64,000 bases of DNA from Saccharopolyspora endophytica (GTDB lineage: Bacteria > Actinomycetota > Actinomycetes > Mycobacteriales > Pseudonocardiaceae). Where the stretch lies: NCBI RefSeq assembly GCF_018070075.1, contig NZ_JAGPXE010000006.1:1-64000 (forward strand), written 5' to 3'. The notes beneath the pieces were generated by a model. It did no database searches. It was not told the origin of the DNA and saw nothing but the letters and a program-made list of their open reading frames with translations. Every line of letters starts with the position of its first letter. Within the stretch, counting starts at the first letter, position 1. This document shows positions 43,611-53,057 of this stretch, piece after piece. The translations under genes and the position numbers were made by a program.

Positions 43611-44501
43611 TCACGACGACGTGTCGCCCGCTCGGCCGGGTTCCGGCGCGCTCGTGCGGGCCGCGACGACCTGGCCGATGAACAGGTCGTACACCACGGC
43701 GCCGACCACCGCCCCGATGAGCGGGCCGACGATCGGGATCCAGAAGTAGAAGCTGAACCACTCGTGGGTCCCAGGGAGGGCGAGCTCACCCCATCCGGTG
43801 AGGAACGTCCACAACCGCGGGCCGAAGTCACGTGCCGGGTTGATCGCGTAGCCCGCGTTGGGGCCGAACGTCAAACCGATGGTGGTCACCACCATGCCGA
43901 TCAGGAACGGTCCGAGGTTGGCCGCCGGAGCGCTGTTGCGCGCGTCGATCAACGCGAAGATCAGCAGGACCAGAACAGCCGTTCCCACGATCTGATCCAG
44001 CAGCGGGCCCCACCACGACCCGCCGAAGTACTCGGCCGGGAACGTCGCGAAGATCGCGAAGGTGTCCAGCGATTCGGTACGCGGCACACCGGCTTTCGCG
44101 TTGAACGCGTCGATAGCCCAGCTGTACACGGAGTACACCACCGCGGCGGCCGCGAACGCGCCCACGAGCTGGGCCAGCATGTAGGGCACGACCTTCACCC
44201 AGGGGAAGGCCCGCCGCACCGCGAACGCCAGCGTCACCGCCGGGTTGATGTGCGCGCCGGACACCCCGCCCGCGACGTAGACCCCGAACACCACGGCGAA
44301 TCCCCAGCCGAAGGCGACGATGAGCCAGTTCGCGGCACCGAAGGAATCAGATTGCCGTCCGGACCCCGGTAGCCCTGCGACGGCGACTGCGACGGACGCG
44401 CAGCCCAGCAGAATCAGCACGAAGGTTCCCAGGAACTCCGCCAGCAGTTCGCCGGTGAGCCCCTTGCCGTAACCGGGGCGGCGTTGTTTCAGCTCAGCCA
44501 T
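43611..44501 (-). CDS. Aquaglyceroporin (MIP family)
   Basis: 296 residues, six membrane helices and two half-helices with both NPA boxes: SGAHINPAVT and GYAINPARD. Asp after the second NPA and the Gly-rich GVYVAGGVSG segment favour a glycerol or small-solute channel over a strict water channel. Converges on the response regulator with a 7-bp gap. No glpK or glpD neighbour. Confidence 0.92.
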   Translation of the reverse strand: MAELKQRRPGYGKGLTGELLAEFLGTFVLILLGCASVAVAVAGLPGSGRQSDSFGAANWLIVAFGWGFAVVFGVYVAGGVSGAHINPAVTLAFAVRRAFPWVKVVPYMLAQLVGAFAAAAVVYSVYSWAIDAFNAKAGVPRTESLDTFAIFATFPAEYFGGSWWGPLLDQIVGTAVLVLLIFALIDARNSAPAANLGPFLIGMVVTTIGLTFGPNAGYAINPARDFGPRLWTFLTGWGELALPGTHEWFSFYFWIPIVGPLIGAVVGAVVYDLFIGQVVAARTSAPEPGRAGDTSS

Positions 44502-44729
44502 CGGTTCTCCATCACGCGGGCGACGCGCGAGCGAACACCATCGGCGTCGCCACCTTGCCCGTCGGGACGGACCTCACCCAGCAGCGTAGGGCTCAATCCT
44601 GCCCGACGCATCCCCGTCGTCACAGGGGAGTGGTCGTACAAGCGTTCAGCGACAGCGCGATTCCCCCTGCTCCGCAGTGGAAATCCGGCCGGGGTCCGTC
44701 GATCGAGGACGGTCGAAGACCCCGGGCGG

Positions 44730-45320
44730 TCACCGGGTGCGCCTGGCCGCCTGATGCAGGCGGATCGCGGAGATGAGGAAGAAGATGCCACCGAGCGTCG
44801 CGTAGCCCGCGATGGCGGTGAGCGAGGGGTTCGGCTTGCCGGCCATGAGGAGGAAGCTGACGCCGGCGAGGACGGAGATGCCGCCGCTGAGGATCATCGC
44901 CCACTGACCGCCGAGCCGACGGCGCAGGACCGCGACGATCAGCTGGACCATGCCGGCGGTGATCGCCCACAGGCCCCAGACCCGCAGCACGCCGGGGATG
45001 CCGGAGGTGGCGGCGAAGGCGAGGCCGATCGCGGCGAGCAGGCTCAAGCCCATGTTGAGGTACAGCGGCGCTTTCGGGCGGGTGGTGCCGGAGGAGCGGA
45101 AGTCGACCACGGCCGCCGCGACGTCGAACAGCGGGTAGATCACCAGCAGCGCGACGGCTCCCGGGCTGAGCGTCTTGGCCACCACCACCGTGAGAACCGC
45201 CCACGCCACGGCGAATCCGAAGCGGACGAAGTAGAGCGTTCGCAGCGACGTCGCGCCGCTGCCCGGCTCCGGGCGCGTGCCGGTGCCGTCGACGTGGGTC
45301 GCTTCCGCAGGACGTGTCAT
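44730..45320 (-). CDS. Six-helix membrane protein (DUF308-like)
   Basis: 196 residues with about six membrane helices after a ~25-residue polar N-terminus; the helix-loop pattern (LLVIYPLFDVAAAVVDF, LSGGISVLAGVSFLLMAG, GYATLGGIFFLISAIRLHQAAR) resembles HdeD/DUF308 proteins. Function unknown, possibly stress-related. Divergent from a TetR gene with matching operator sequences in both promoters, so it is the probable target of that regulator. GAGGGGAT precedes the ATG at 45320. Confidence 0.75.
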   Translation of the reverse strand: MTRPAEATHVDGTGTRPEPGSGATSLRTLYFVRFGFAVAWAVLTVVVAKTLSPGAVALLVIYPLFDVAAAVVDFRSSGTTRPKAPLYLNMGLSLLAAIGLAFAATSGIPGVLRVWGLWAITAGMVQLIVAVLRRRLGGQWAMILSGGISVLAGVSFLLMAGKPNPSLTAIAGYATLGGIFFLISAIRLHQAARRTR

Positions 45321-45369
45321 CAGGTCGATCCCCTCGGAGGAGCGGGTGGACGACTCCACCCGAACAAGT

Positions 45370-45439
45370 AGATAGAACGATCGGTACACCTGAAGCGTGC
45401 TGCGGCCGGAGCGGATTGTCAAGACCGATCGTTCTATCT
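45370..45439. promoter_or_regulatory. Inverted pair of TetR operator-like sites
   Basis: AGATAGAACGATCGGT (45370-45385) and its exact reverse complement ACCGATCGTTCTATCT (45424-45439) face the two divergent genes, each in the same orientation relative to its own start. The GATCG core with flanking AGAAC/GTTCT is typical of TetR-family operators. One regulator should control both directions. Confidence 0.75.
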
Positions 45440-45483
45440 GCTAGCCTCGAACCAGGTCAGCCGGATGATCGAACGGGGGACGG

Positions 45484-46056
45484 ATGTCGGAGGCGCGAGC
45501 TCGCCTGCTCAACGCGGCCACCGAGCTGTTCTACGCCGAAGGCCTGCACGCGGTGGGCGTCGATCGCGTCATCGCGCACGCGCAGGTCACCCGCGCCACG
45601 CTCTACCGGCACTTTCCGAGCAAGGACGACCTCCTCGTCGCCTACCTGACGCAGGCCGACGAGGCGTTCCGCGCGCGGACGGACGAGGCGCGCGCCGCCG
45701 AGCGCACCTCGGCTGACGCCGTCCGAACCCTGGGGCGGACCATCACCGGCGACATCCAGAACCCGGGTTTCCGAGGCTGCGCCTTCCTCAACGCCGCGGC
45801 CGAGTACCCCGACCCGAGCCACCCGGTCCACCTGGCCGTGCTCGCGCATCGGCAGTGGTTCCTGGAGACGATGACCGAGCTCTTCTCCGGGATCGGCAAG
45901 ATCGACCCCGAACCCGCCGCCCGGCACTTCGTGATGCTGCGGGACGGCGCCATGACCGCGGGCTGCCTGAGCGATCCGCAGCCCATCTGCGAGACGTTCC
46001 TGCGCGGGGTCGAAGGTCTCCTCATCTTCCGAAGTGGGGAGAAATCGGGCACCTGA
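45484..46056 (+). CDS. TetR-family transcriptional regulator
   Basis: 190 residues. N-terminal TetR HTH (ARLLNAATELFYAEGLHAVGVDRVIAHAQVTRATLYRHFPSKDDL), then a ligand-binding domain with the GCAFLNAAAEYPDPSHPVH segment typical of YcdC/LmrA-like members. Divergent from the six-helix membrane protein; likely represses both via the inverted operator sites. Confidence 0.92.
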   Translation: MSEARARLLNAATELFYAEGLHAVGVDRVIAHAQVTRATLYRHFPSKDDLLVAYLTQADEAFRARTDEARAAERTSADAVRTLGRTITGDIQNPGFRGCAFLNAAAEYPDPSHPVHLAVLAHRQWFLETMTELFSGIGKIDPEPAARHFVMLRDGAMTAGCLSDPQPICETFLRGVEGLLIFRSGEKSGT

Positions 46057-46160
46057 ACCATTTTCTTCGGGTGGTGTCGCCGGGTTCGTTGTAGTCGTGT
46101 GACTTCCTCCGGGCGAACGGACCGTTATGTTGCGCCGGAACGGTTCGACGCCCCGAGGGA

Positions 46161-47756
46161 GTGGCTGTGTACGAACAGGTCCTGGATCCGCTGCTCGGTT
46201 CGCTGGGGTTGAGCGCGCTCGCCGCCGCGCTTCCGCTGCTGGTGCTGTTCGTCCTGCTGGGCATCGTCCGGATGGCGGCGTGGAAGGCCTCGCTCATCGC
46301 ACTGGTCGTCGCCTTGGCCGTCGCGGTGCTGGTCTATCCGATGCCGGTCGTCCCGGCCCTGCTGTCGGCGTCGCTGGGTGCCGCGTTCGGGTTCTTCCCG
46401 ATCCTGTGGATCGTCATCAACGCGATCTGGGTCTACAACATGACCGTCACGACAGGGCATTTCGACGTCCTGCAGCGGTCGTTCTCGCGGGTCAGCGGTG
46501 ACCGGCGGATCCAGGCGGTGATCATCGCCTTCTGCTTCGGCGCCCTGCTGGAAGCCCTGGCCGGGTTCGGCACACCGGTCGCGATCACCACGGTGATGCT
46601 GCTGGCGCTGGGATTCTCGCCGATCACCTCAGCCGTCGTGGCCCTGGTCGCCAACACCGCCCCGGTCGCCTTCGGTGCCCTGGCGTCGCCGTTGGTCACC
46701 CTCGCCAGCGTCACCGACCTGCCGCTGGAGGAACTGGGTGCGATGACCGGTCGGCAGACCCCGCTGCTGGCGGTGTTCGTGCCGATCGTGCTGGTCGGCA
46801 TCCTCGACGGCCGCAAGGGCGTCCGGCAGACCTTGCCCGCGACGCTGACGTGCGGCATCACCTTCGGCCTCGCGCAGTTCGTCTCCGCCAACTACATCTC
46901 CGTGCCGCTGGCCGACATCGTCGCCTCGCTCGTCGCCGCGGGCGCGACGGTCCTGCTGCTGAAGGTGTGGACGCCGCGCGGTGGCCTGGAGGCCGAGGCG
47001 AGCACCGAGGTCGACTCCCGCGGTGAGGTCGTGCGCGCGTACCTGCCGTACCTGATCATCATCGCGGTGTTCGTCGTCGCCCAGATCGGCTTCGTCAACG
47101 ACGTTCTCGACGCCGTGACGGTGAAGTTCGACTGGCCGGGCCTGCACATCACCGACGCCGGCGGCGACGAGCTGTCGCTGACCGAGTTCAAGTTCAACTG
47201 GCTCACCAGCGCGGGCAGCCTCCTGCTCATCGCCGGACTGCTGAGCATCCCCGCCATCGGCATCGCCCCGGGCCGCGCGGGCGAGCGCTACCTGGCCACC
47301 TACGCCCAGTTGAAGTGGCCGATCGTCACCGTGATGTCGGTGCTCGCCATCGCCTACGTCATGAACGCCTCCGGCCAGACCGCCACGCTGGGCACCTGGA
47401 TGGCCGGAGCCGGTGGGGTGTTCGCGCTGATCTCGCCGGTGCTCGGGTGGCTGGGCACGGCGGTCACCGGGTCCGACACCTCGTCGAACTCGCTGTTCGG
47501 AGCGCTGCAGGTCTCCGCGGCCAACCAGGTGGGCATGGATCCGACGCTGGCCGCCGCCTCGAACGGCTCCGGCGGAGTCCTGGGCAAGATGATCTCGCCG
47601 CAGAACCTCGCCATCGCCGCGGGCGCGGTCGGCATGTCCGGCCGGGAGGGCGACATCTTCCGCAGAGTCCTGCCCTGGAGCCTGATCTTCCTGGTCCTGA
47701 TGTGCGCCCTGGCCTACCTGCAGTCACTACCCGTCCTGGGCTGGATGGTGCCCTAG
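46161..47756 (+). CDS. lctP: L-lactate permease family
   Basis: 531 residues, 13-14 predicted membrane helices. LctP features: GFFPILWIVINAIWVYNMTV, FGALLEALAGFGTPVAI, and GSDTSSNSLFGALQVSAANQVGM near the C-terminus. It imports lactate or glycolate with protons. GTG 46161 start. No lactate dehydrogenase (lldD/lutABC) gene in the window. Confidence 0.92.
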   Translation: MAVYEQVLDPLLGSLGLSALAAALPLLVLFVLLGIVRMAAWKASLIALVVALAVAVLVYPMPVVPALLSASLGAAFGFFPILWIVINAIWVYNMTVTTGHFDVLQRSFSRVSGDRRIQAVIIAFCFGALLEALAGFGTPVAITTVMLLALGFSPITSAVVALVANTAPVAFGALASPLVTLASVTDLPLEELGAMTGRQTPLLAVFVPIVLVGILDGRKGVRQTLPATLTCGITFGLAQFVSANYISVPLADIVASLVAAGATVLLLKVWTPRGGLEAEASTEVDSRGEVVRAYLPYLIIIAVFVVAQIGFVNDVLDAVTVKFDWPGLHITDAGGDELSLTEFKFNWLTSAGSLLLIAGLLSIPAIGIAPGRAGERYLATYAQLKWPIVTVMSVLAIAYVMNASGQTATLGTWMAGAGGVFALISPVLGWLGTAVTGSDTSSNSLFGALQVSAANQVGMDPTLAAASNGSGGVLGKMISPQNLAIAAGAVGMSGREGDIFRRVLPWSLIFLVLMCALAYLQSLPVLGWMVP

Positions 47757-47772
47757 TTCCGTCCTGTGTGGA

Positions 47773-47802
47773 GGTTCCCCCGCGAGGTCCCGCGGGGGAA
47801 CC
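47773..47802. terminator. Bidirectional hairpin terminator
   Basis: GGTTCCCCCGCG (47773-47784) pairs with CGCGGGGGAACC (47791-47802) across a 6-base loop, between convergent lctP and the mannonate dehydratase gene. Confidence 0.85.
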
Positions 47803-47807
47803 GGGGG

Positions 47808-49043
47808 TCACCAGTCGTGGACCGTGCCGTCCAGGAGTCGGTTGGTCGGCAGGTACGCCGGTTCGTACGGGTACTTCTCGGCCAGCTGCTCGTCGAAGTT
47901 GATGCCGAGACCGGGTTCCTGGCTCGGCCGCAGGCCGCCCTCGGCGAACTCGACCGTCGGTCCGAACACCGCGTTGGTCCGCTCGTCGTGGAGCATGTAC
48001 TCCTGAATCCCGAAGTTGTGCAACGCGATTCCCAGGTGCACGGCCGCCGACATGCCGACCGGTGAGACGTCGGTCGGACCGTGCATCCCGGACTTGATCT
48101 GGTACATCGCGGCGTAGTCCATGATCCGGCGCACGCCGGTGATGCCGCCCGCGTGGGTGACGGGGGAGCGCACGTAGTCGATGAGCTGCTCGCTGATGAG
48201 CGTCTGGTAGTCCCAGATCGTGTTGAACACCTCGCCGATCGCCAGCGGGGTGGTCGTGCGGCTGCGGACCAGTCGCAGCGCCTCCTGGTTCTCGGCCGGC
48301 GTCACGTCCTCCAACCAGAACAGGTCGTACGGTTCCAGCGATCGGCCCAGGCGCGCGGCCTGGATCGGGGTGAGCCGGTGATGCGCGTCGTGCAGCAGCG
48401 CCAGGTCGGGGCCGAACTCGTTGCGCACCGCCTCGAAGACGCTCGGCACGTGACGCAGGTAGGCGCGGGTGTCCCAGGTCTCCTCGGCGGGCCGGGCCGA
48501 CCTGCGCGCGGGCTCGTAGTCGTAGCGCCCGCCTCCGTCGCCCGCGGCCGAGCTCGACGCCACCCCGTACACCGAGGGCAGGCCGGGGACGCCGGTCTGC
48601 ACCCGCACCGCGGTGAAACCGAGGTCGAGGTGCGCCCGGATCGAGTCGAAGAGCTCGGGCAGCTCCCGCCCGCTGGCGTGGCCGTAGACCTGGCAGCGCT
48701 CGCGGCTCTCACCGCCGAGCAGCTGGTACAGCGGCATTCCCGCGGCCTTGGCCTTGATGTCCCACAACGCCGTGTCGACCGCGGCGATGGCCGCCATCGT
48801 CACCGGCCCCCGCCGCCAGTAGCCGCCCCGGTACAGGTACTGCCAGGTGTCCTCGATGCGGTGGGCGTCGCGGCCGATCAGCAGCGGCGCCACGTGGTCC
48901 CGGAGGTAGGAGGCCACCGCGAGTTCCCGGCCGTTGAGCGTGGCATCGCCGAAACCGGTCACGCCGTCGGACGTCGTGATCTTCAAGGTGACGAAGTTTC
49001 GTCCGGGGCTGGTGACGATGACGTCGGCGCGGTCGATGCGCAC
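47808..49043 (-). CDS. manD: D-mannonate dehydratase (ManD, enolase superfamily)
   Basis: 411 residues, family length. It dehydrates D-mannonate to 2-keto-3-deoxygluconate. N-terminal capping domain ([20 protein letters not shown]), barrel with [30 protein letters not shown] and the ManD-typical Mg ligands in [25 protein letters not shown] follows. Enzymes of this subgroup vary in activity, some using gluconate. Divergent from the LacI-type regulator and functionally joined to the glucuronate genes beyond it. Confidence 0.93.
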   Translation of the reverse strand: MRIDRADVIVTSPGRNFVTLKITTSDGVTGFGDATLNGRELAVASYLRDHVAPLLIGRDAHRIEDTWQYLYRGGYWRRGPVTMAAIAAVDTALWDIKAKAAGMPLYQLLGGESRERCQVYGHASGRELPELFDSIRAHLDLGFTAVRVQTGVPGLPSVYGVASSSAAGDGGGRYDYEPARRSARPAEETWDTRAYLRHVPSVFEAVRNEFGPDLALLHDAHHRLTPIQAARLGRSLEPYDLFWLEDVTPAENQEALRLVRSRTTTPLAIGEVFNTIWDYQTLISEQLIDYVRSPVTHAGGITGVRRIMDYAAMYQIKSGMHGPTDVSPVGMSAAVHLGIALHNFGIQEYMLHDERTNAVFGPTVEFAEGGLRPSQEPGLGINFDEQLAEKYPYEPAYLPTNRLLDGTVHDW

Positions 49044-49113
49044 AGCGGACTCCTCTGGGGAACGGGACTTCGAGCGTGGACTGGTTCCCCAAGCTAAGGA
49101 GGCCCGGCTACCA

Positions 49114-49141
49114 TGACAACTTGTTGCCGATTGTTGTCAAC
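49114..49141. promoter_or_regulatory. LacI-type operator region between manD and lacI
   Basis: TGACAACTTGTTGCCG (49114-49129) is an imperfect palindrome, followed at once by GTTGTCAACC (49132-49141). The TGACAAC/GTTGTCA half-sites recur before uxaC, so the divergent regulator likely binds here for autoregulation and manD control. Confidence 0.55.
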
Positions 49142-49162
49142 CGAGCGGGTCGCGGAGGCCGA

Positions 49163-50155
49163 GTGAAGCAGGCACGACCGACGATCTACGACGTGGCCCG
49201 CGAGTGCGGCCTCGCCGCGTCCACCGTCTCCCGGACCTTCAGCAACCCCGCCCGGGTCAGCCCCGCCACGCGGGAGCTCGTCCAGGCCGCCGCCGACGCG
49301 ATCGGCTACGAGCCGCGCCCGCTGGCCAGGGCGGAGGCGCCGGGGCGCATCCGGGTGCTGACGCTGGTGGTCACCGACATCTCCAACCCCTACTACGCGA
49401 CCGTGATCAAGGCGGCCCAGAGCCGGGCCATCGAGCGCAACTTCACGCTCGCGCTGACCGACAGCGACGAGTCGGCACGCCTGGAGGCCAACAACCTGCG
49501 CCAACTGCTGGCCACCACCAGCGGCGGAATCCTGGCCACCTCGCGGCTCTCCGACGAGGCCGTGCGGCAGATCGCCGACTACCGCCCGCTGGTGATGATC
49601 AACCGCCAGGTCGAGGGCGTGCCGAGCCTGGTCGTGGACACCGCGGCCGGGATGCGCAAGGCCGTGCGCCACCTCGCCGTGCTCGGCCACCGACGGATCG
49701 CCTACCTGTCCGGGCCGCGCAACTCCTGGATCAACGGGCAGCGCTGGCAGGCGGTGCGCGACGAGGCGTCGCAGCTGGACATCGAGGTGTCGTTCCTCGG
49801 GCCGTTCGCGCCCAACCGCAAGGGCGGCGAGGACGCCGCGGACGCGCTGGTGCTGGGGAAGGTCTCGGCCGCGATCGGTTACAACGACCTCATCGCGATC
49901 GGTGCGCTGCAACGCCTGCGGGCCACCGGCGTCCGGGTGCCCGACGACCTGTCGCTGATCGGCTGCGACGACATCTTCGGCGCCGACCTCACCGTTCCCG
50001 GGCTGACGACGATCGCGGGTCCCGCAGACAAGCTCGGGTCCTACGCGGTGGACGTGCTGCACGCGCGGCTGTCGGGGCACGGCGACGGGCCCGGTTCGCT
50101 CACCCTCGACTCGCACATGGTCATCCGGGGGTCGACGGGCCCGGCCGGGCGGTAG
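49163..50155 (+). CDS. LacI-family regulator of glucuronate genes
   Basis: 330 residues. LacI HTH (PTIYDVARECGLAASTVSRTFSNPARVSPATRE), then a periplasmic-binding-protein-like effector domain ending with a GCDDIFGADLTVPGLTTI segment. GTG 49163 is chosen with GGAGG at 49154; it gives the canonical N-terminus. It sits between manD and the uxaC-uxuB-uidA-symporter operon, with palindromes before each. The effector is probably a uronate or its derivative. Confidence 0.92.
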   Translation: MKQARPTIYDVARECGLAASTVSRTFSNPARVSPATRELVQAAADAIGYEPRPLARAEAPGRIRVLTLVVTDISNPYYATVIKAAQSRAIERNFTLALTDSDESARLEANNLRQLLATTSGGILATSRLSDEAVRQIADYRPLVMINRQVEGVPSLVVDTAAGMRKAVRHLAVLGHRRIAYLSGPRNSWINGQRWQAVRDEASQLDIEVSFLGPFAPNRKGGEDAADALVLGKVSAAIGYNDLIAIGALQRLRATGVRVPDDLSLIGCDDIFGADLTVPGLTTIAGPADKLGSYAVDVLHARLSGHGDGPGSLTLDSHMVIRGSTGPAGR

Positions 50156-50169
50156 CGGCTGGCAACTGC

Positions 50170-50185
50170 TGGCAACCGGTTGTCA
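50170..50185 (+). promoter_or_regulatory. LacI-type operator before uxaC
   Basis: TGGCAACCGGTTGTCA is a 16-bp palindrome with one mismatched pair and the CG centre typical of LacI/GalR operators. It shares half-sites with the manD-lacI region. Confidence 0.7.
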
Positions 50186-50215
50186 GCGGGCCCGTCCGGA
50201 GCTGAAGCTCCGCTC

Positions 50216-51658
50216 ATGGACGGTGTCACAGCATCAAGCACGGCCCGCACGCCGCTGAGCCCGCACCCCGACCGCCTGCTCCCGGTGGACCCGGGGCAGC
50301 GAGCGATCGCCCGCCGGCTGTACGACAGCGTGCGGGACCTCCCGCTGATCAGCCCGCACGGCCACGTCGACCCCGCGCTGCTCGCCGCCGACGAGCCCTT
50401 CACCGATCCGGCGTCGCTGCTGGTGACACCGGATCACTACGTGACCCGCCTGCTGCACGCCCACGGCAAGTCGCTCAACGAGCTCGGCCTCGGCGATGGG
50501 GACGGCGCACCGACCGCGAAACCGCGCGAGGTGTGGCGGGCGTTCTGCTCGCACTGGCACCACTTCCTGGGCACGGCCTCGCGGCAGTGGATCGAGTCCG
50601 AGCTGCACGACGTGCTCGGCGTGCGGTCCCAGCCGTCCGAGGCCACCGCCGACGAGCTCTACGACGAGCTCGTCGACAAGCTCGCGCAACCCGCGCTGCG
50701 GCCGCGCGCGCTGTTCGAGTCCTTCAACATCGAGGTCCTGGCCACCACCGACGACCCGGCCGACGACCTGCGCCACCACCAGGCCCTGGCGGCCGATCCG
50801 AGCTGGTCGGGCCGGGTCGTGCCGACCTTCCGCCCGGACCGCTACCTCGACGCCACCGGCCAGGGCTGGCAGCGGGCGCTCGACGAGCTCGCGCAGGCCG
50901 GCGGGATCGACACCGACAGCTACCAGGGCCTGGTCCGGGCGCTGGAAGCCCGGCGCGACCACTTCCGGGAGCACGGCGCGACGGCCACCGACCACGGCGC
51001 CCCGAGCCCCGAGATGGCCTTCCTCCCCGCCGACGAGGCGTCCCGGCTCTTCGACTCCGTCCGCCGGGGAACCGCGACGCCCGAGGAGGCGCGGCTGCTG
51101 TCCCGGCAGCTGCTGGGGGAGAGCGCCCGGATGTCCAGCGAGGACGGTCTGGTGATGGCGCTGCACACCGGGAGCTGCCGCAACCACCACTCGCCGACGT
51201 TCTCGCGCTACGGCGCGGACACCGGTCACGACATCCCCGTGCGCAACGAGTTCACCCTGGCGCTGCGGCCGATGCTGGAGCGCTTCGGCACGCACCCGCG
51301 CTTCCAGTCCGTGGTGTTCACCCTCGACGAGACGGTGTTCTCGCGGGAGCTGGCGCCGCTGGCCGGGTTCTACCCGACGTTGTACCTGGGTGCTCCGTGG
51401 TGGTTCCTCGACGCGCCGCGCGCGATGCGCCGGTTCCGCGACGCGGTGACCGAGACGGCGGGTTTCCACCGCACGGCCGGTTTCGTGGATGACACCCGGG
51501 GTTTCTGCTCGATCCCGGCCCGCCACGACACGGCTCGGCGGGTCGATGCCGGACATCTGGCGAGCCTGGTCGCCGAGCACGTCATGGGCGAGGAGGACGC
51601 AGCGGCCGTGCTGCACGACCTCAACGACGCCCTGCCGCGCAAGGCGTTCCGGCTGTGA
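50216..51658 (+). CDS. uxaC: Glucuronate isomerase
   Basis: 480 residues, amidohydrolase-like barrel (UxaC). It isomerises D-glucuronate to D-fructuronate. Motifs: ISPHGHVDPALLA, VLATTDDPADDLRHH, VVPTFRPDRYLD, HTGSCRNHH. ATG 50216 is chosen because upstream starts would overlap the operator. CGGAGCT-GA-AGCTCCG (50197-50212), a perfect hairpin, lies just before the start and contains the only GGAG. The stop overlaps the uxuB start. Confidence 0.93.
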   Translation: MDGVTASSTARTPLSPHPDRLLPVDPGQRAIARRLYDSVRDLPLISPHGHVDPALLAADEPFTDPASLLVTPDHYVTRLLHAHGKSLNELGLGDGDGAPTAKPREVWRAFCSHWHHFLGTASRQWIESELHDVLGVRSQPSEATADELYDELVDKLAQPALRPRALFESFNIEVLATTDDPADDLRHHQALAADPSWSGRVVPTFRPDRYLDATGQGWQRALDELAQAGGIDTDSYQGLVRALEARRDHFREHGATATDHGAPSPEMAFLPADEASRLFDSVRRGTATPEEARLLSRQLLGESARMSSEDGLVMALHTGSCRNHHSPTFSRYGADTGHDIPVRNEFTLALRPMLERFGTHPRFQSVVFTLDETVFSRELAPLAGFYPTLYLGAPWWFLDAPRAMRRFRDAVTETAGFHRTAGFVDDTRGFCSIPARHDTARRVDAGHLASLVAEHVMGEEDAAAVLHDLNDALPRKAFRL

Positions 51659-52959
51659 CGGCCGCGATCACGCGGGCCTCGGCGAAGCTCGCCCCCGCCG
51701 CGCCCGTGCGCGCCGTGCACCTGGGGCTGGGAAGTTTCCACCGCTCCCACCAGGCGTGGTACACCGCCGCCGCGCCGGACTGGGGGATCGCCGCCTACAC
51801 GTTCCGCAACACCGAGCTGCCGCGCGCGCTCAACGCGCAGGAGGGCGCGTACACGATGCGCGTGCCGGGCGAGACGGACGCGGTCGAGGCGATCGGTGCC
51901 ATCAGCCGCGCGCACGCGGGCGTCGAGGTGGAGCCGTGGTTGCGCGACCTCGCCTCGCCCGAGGTCGAGGTGGTCACGCTGACCGTCACCGAAGCGGCCT
52001 ACGCGCCACCGGAACCCGGACGCGACTCCGCCACGGCTCGGCTGCTGGCCGGGCTGCGCGGGCGGTACCGAGCCAACGGCGCGCCGATCACGCTGGTCCC
52101 CTGCGACAACCTCCCGGCCAACGGCGCGGTGCTGCGCTCGGTGCTCCGCGCGTCGGTGAGCGACGACGCCCGGCTCGCCGGGTGGATCGAGGACCACGTC
52201 AGCATCGTCAGCACGGTCGTCGACCGGATCACGCCCGCGCCGGTCAGCGGCGACGCGGAGGCCGCCGCGCGGCTGAGCGGGCTCCACGACGAGGCGCCCG
52301 TGGTGGCCGAGCCGTTCACCGAGTGGCTGCTGTGCGGGAGCTTCGCCGCCGGGCGACCGCAGTGGGAGCGGCGCGGAGCGCGGTTCGTCGACGACGTCGA
52401 CGTCTACGCCAGCCGGAAGCTGTGGTTCCTCAACGGCGCGCACACGCTGCTCGCCTACGCCGGGCTCGCGCGCGGCCACCGCACCATCCGCGACGCGGTC
52501 AACGACGGTCGCCTCGCCGCGCTCGTGCAGGAGTGGTGGGACACCGCCGCCCGGCACATCGCGGTGGATCCGGCGGAGATCGCCGAATACCGGCGGAACC
52601 TGCTCATCCGCTTCGCCGCGCGAGGCATCCGGCACGAGCTGGCGCAGATCGCCCACGACGGCTCGCAGAAGATCCCGGCCCGGCTGCTGCCGGTGCTCCG
52701 CGCGGAGCGCGCCGCGGGGCGGCTGCCCGCACCGGTGGTGTTCGGTCTCGCCGCGTGGTTGCGTCACGTCCAGGCCGGGCAGGCCCGCGACCCGCGCGCC
52801 GCGGAGCTGGCCGAGGCGGCGCGGTCGACCGATGCCGTCCGCCGGTCCCTGCTCGCCCTGGACCCGGAGATCGGTGCGGACGACGAGCTTGTCTCCGCCG
52901 TCGGAACCGAAGTGCGGTCGATGGCCGGCCGGGGTTCGGTGCTGACGACCCGCCGCTGA
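51655..52959 (+). CDS. uxuB: Fructuronate reductase (mannitol dehydrogenase family)
   Basis: 434 residues, long-chain polyol dehydrogenase. HLGLGSFHRSHQAWYT is the N-terminal Rossmann loop; PCDNLPANGAVLR and the catalytic KLWFLNGAHTLLAY (Lys, Asn, His) follow. Reduces D-fructuronate to D-mannonate, feeding ManD. GTG 51655 overlaps the uxaC stop (GTGA). Confidence 0.9.
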   Translation: MTAAITRASAKLAPAAPVRAVHLGLGSFHRSHQAWYTAAAPDWGIAAYTFRNTELPRALNAQEGAYTMRVPGETDAVEAIGAISRAHAGVEVEPWLRDLASPEVEVVTLTVTEAAYAPPEPGRDSATARLLAGLRGRYRANGAPITLVPCDNLPANGAVLRSVLRASVSDDARLAGWIEDHVSIVSTVVDRITPAPVSGDAEAAARLSGLHDEAPVVAEPFTEWLLCGSFAAGRPQWERRGARFVDDVDVYASRKLWFLNGAHTLLAYAGLARGHRTIRDAVNDGRLAALVQEWWDTAARHIAVDPAEIAEYRRNLLIRFAARGIRHELAQIAHDGSQKIPARLLPVLRAERAAGRLPAPVVFGLAAWLRHVQAGQARDPRAAELAEAARSTDAVRRSLLALDPEIGADDELVSAVGTEVRSMAGRGSVLTTRR

Positions 52960-53057
52960 CACCCGGGCCCGCTGCGAGCGGGTCCGGTCCCTGACCCCGC
53001 GCCGGTCCAGCAGCAGAACGGCTGCTCCGGGCGCGGAACCCGAAGAAGAAGGGAGCA

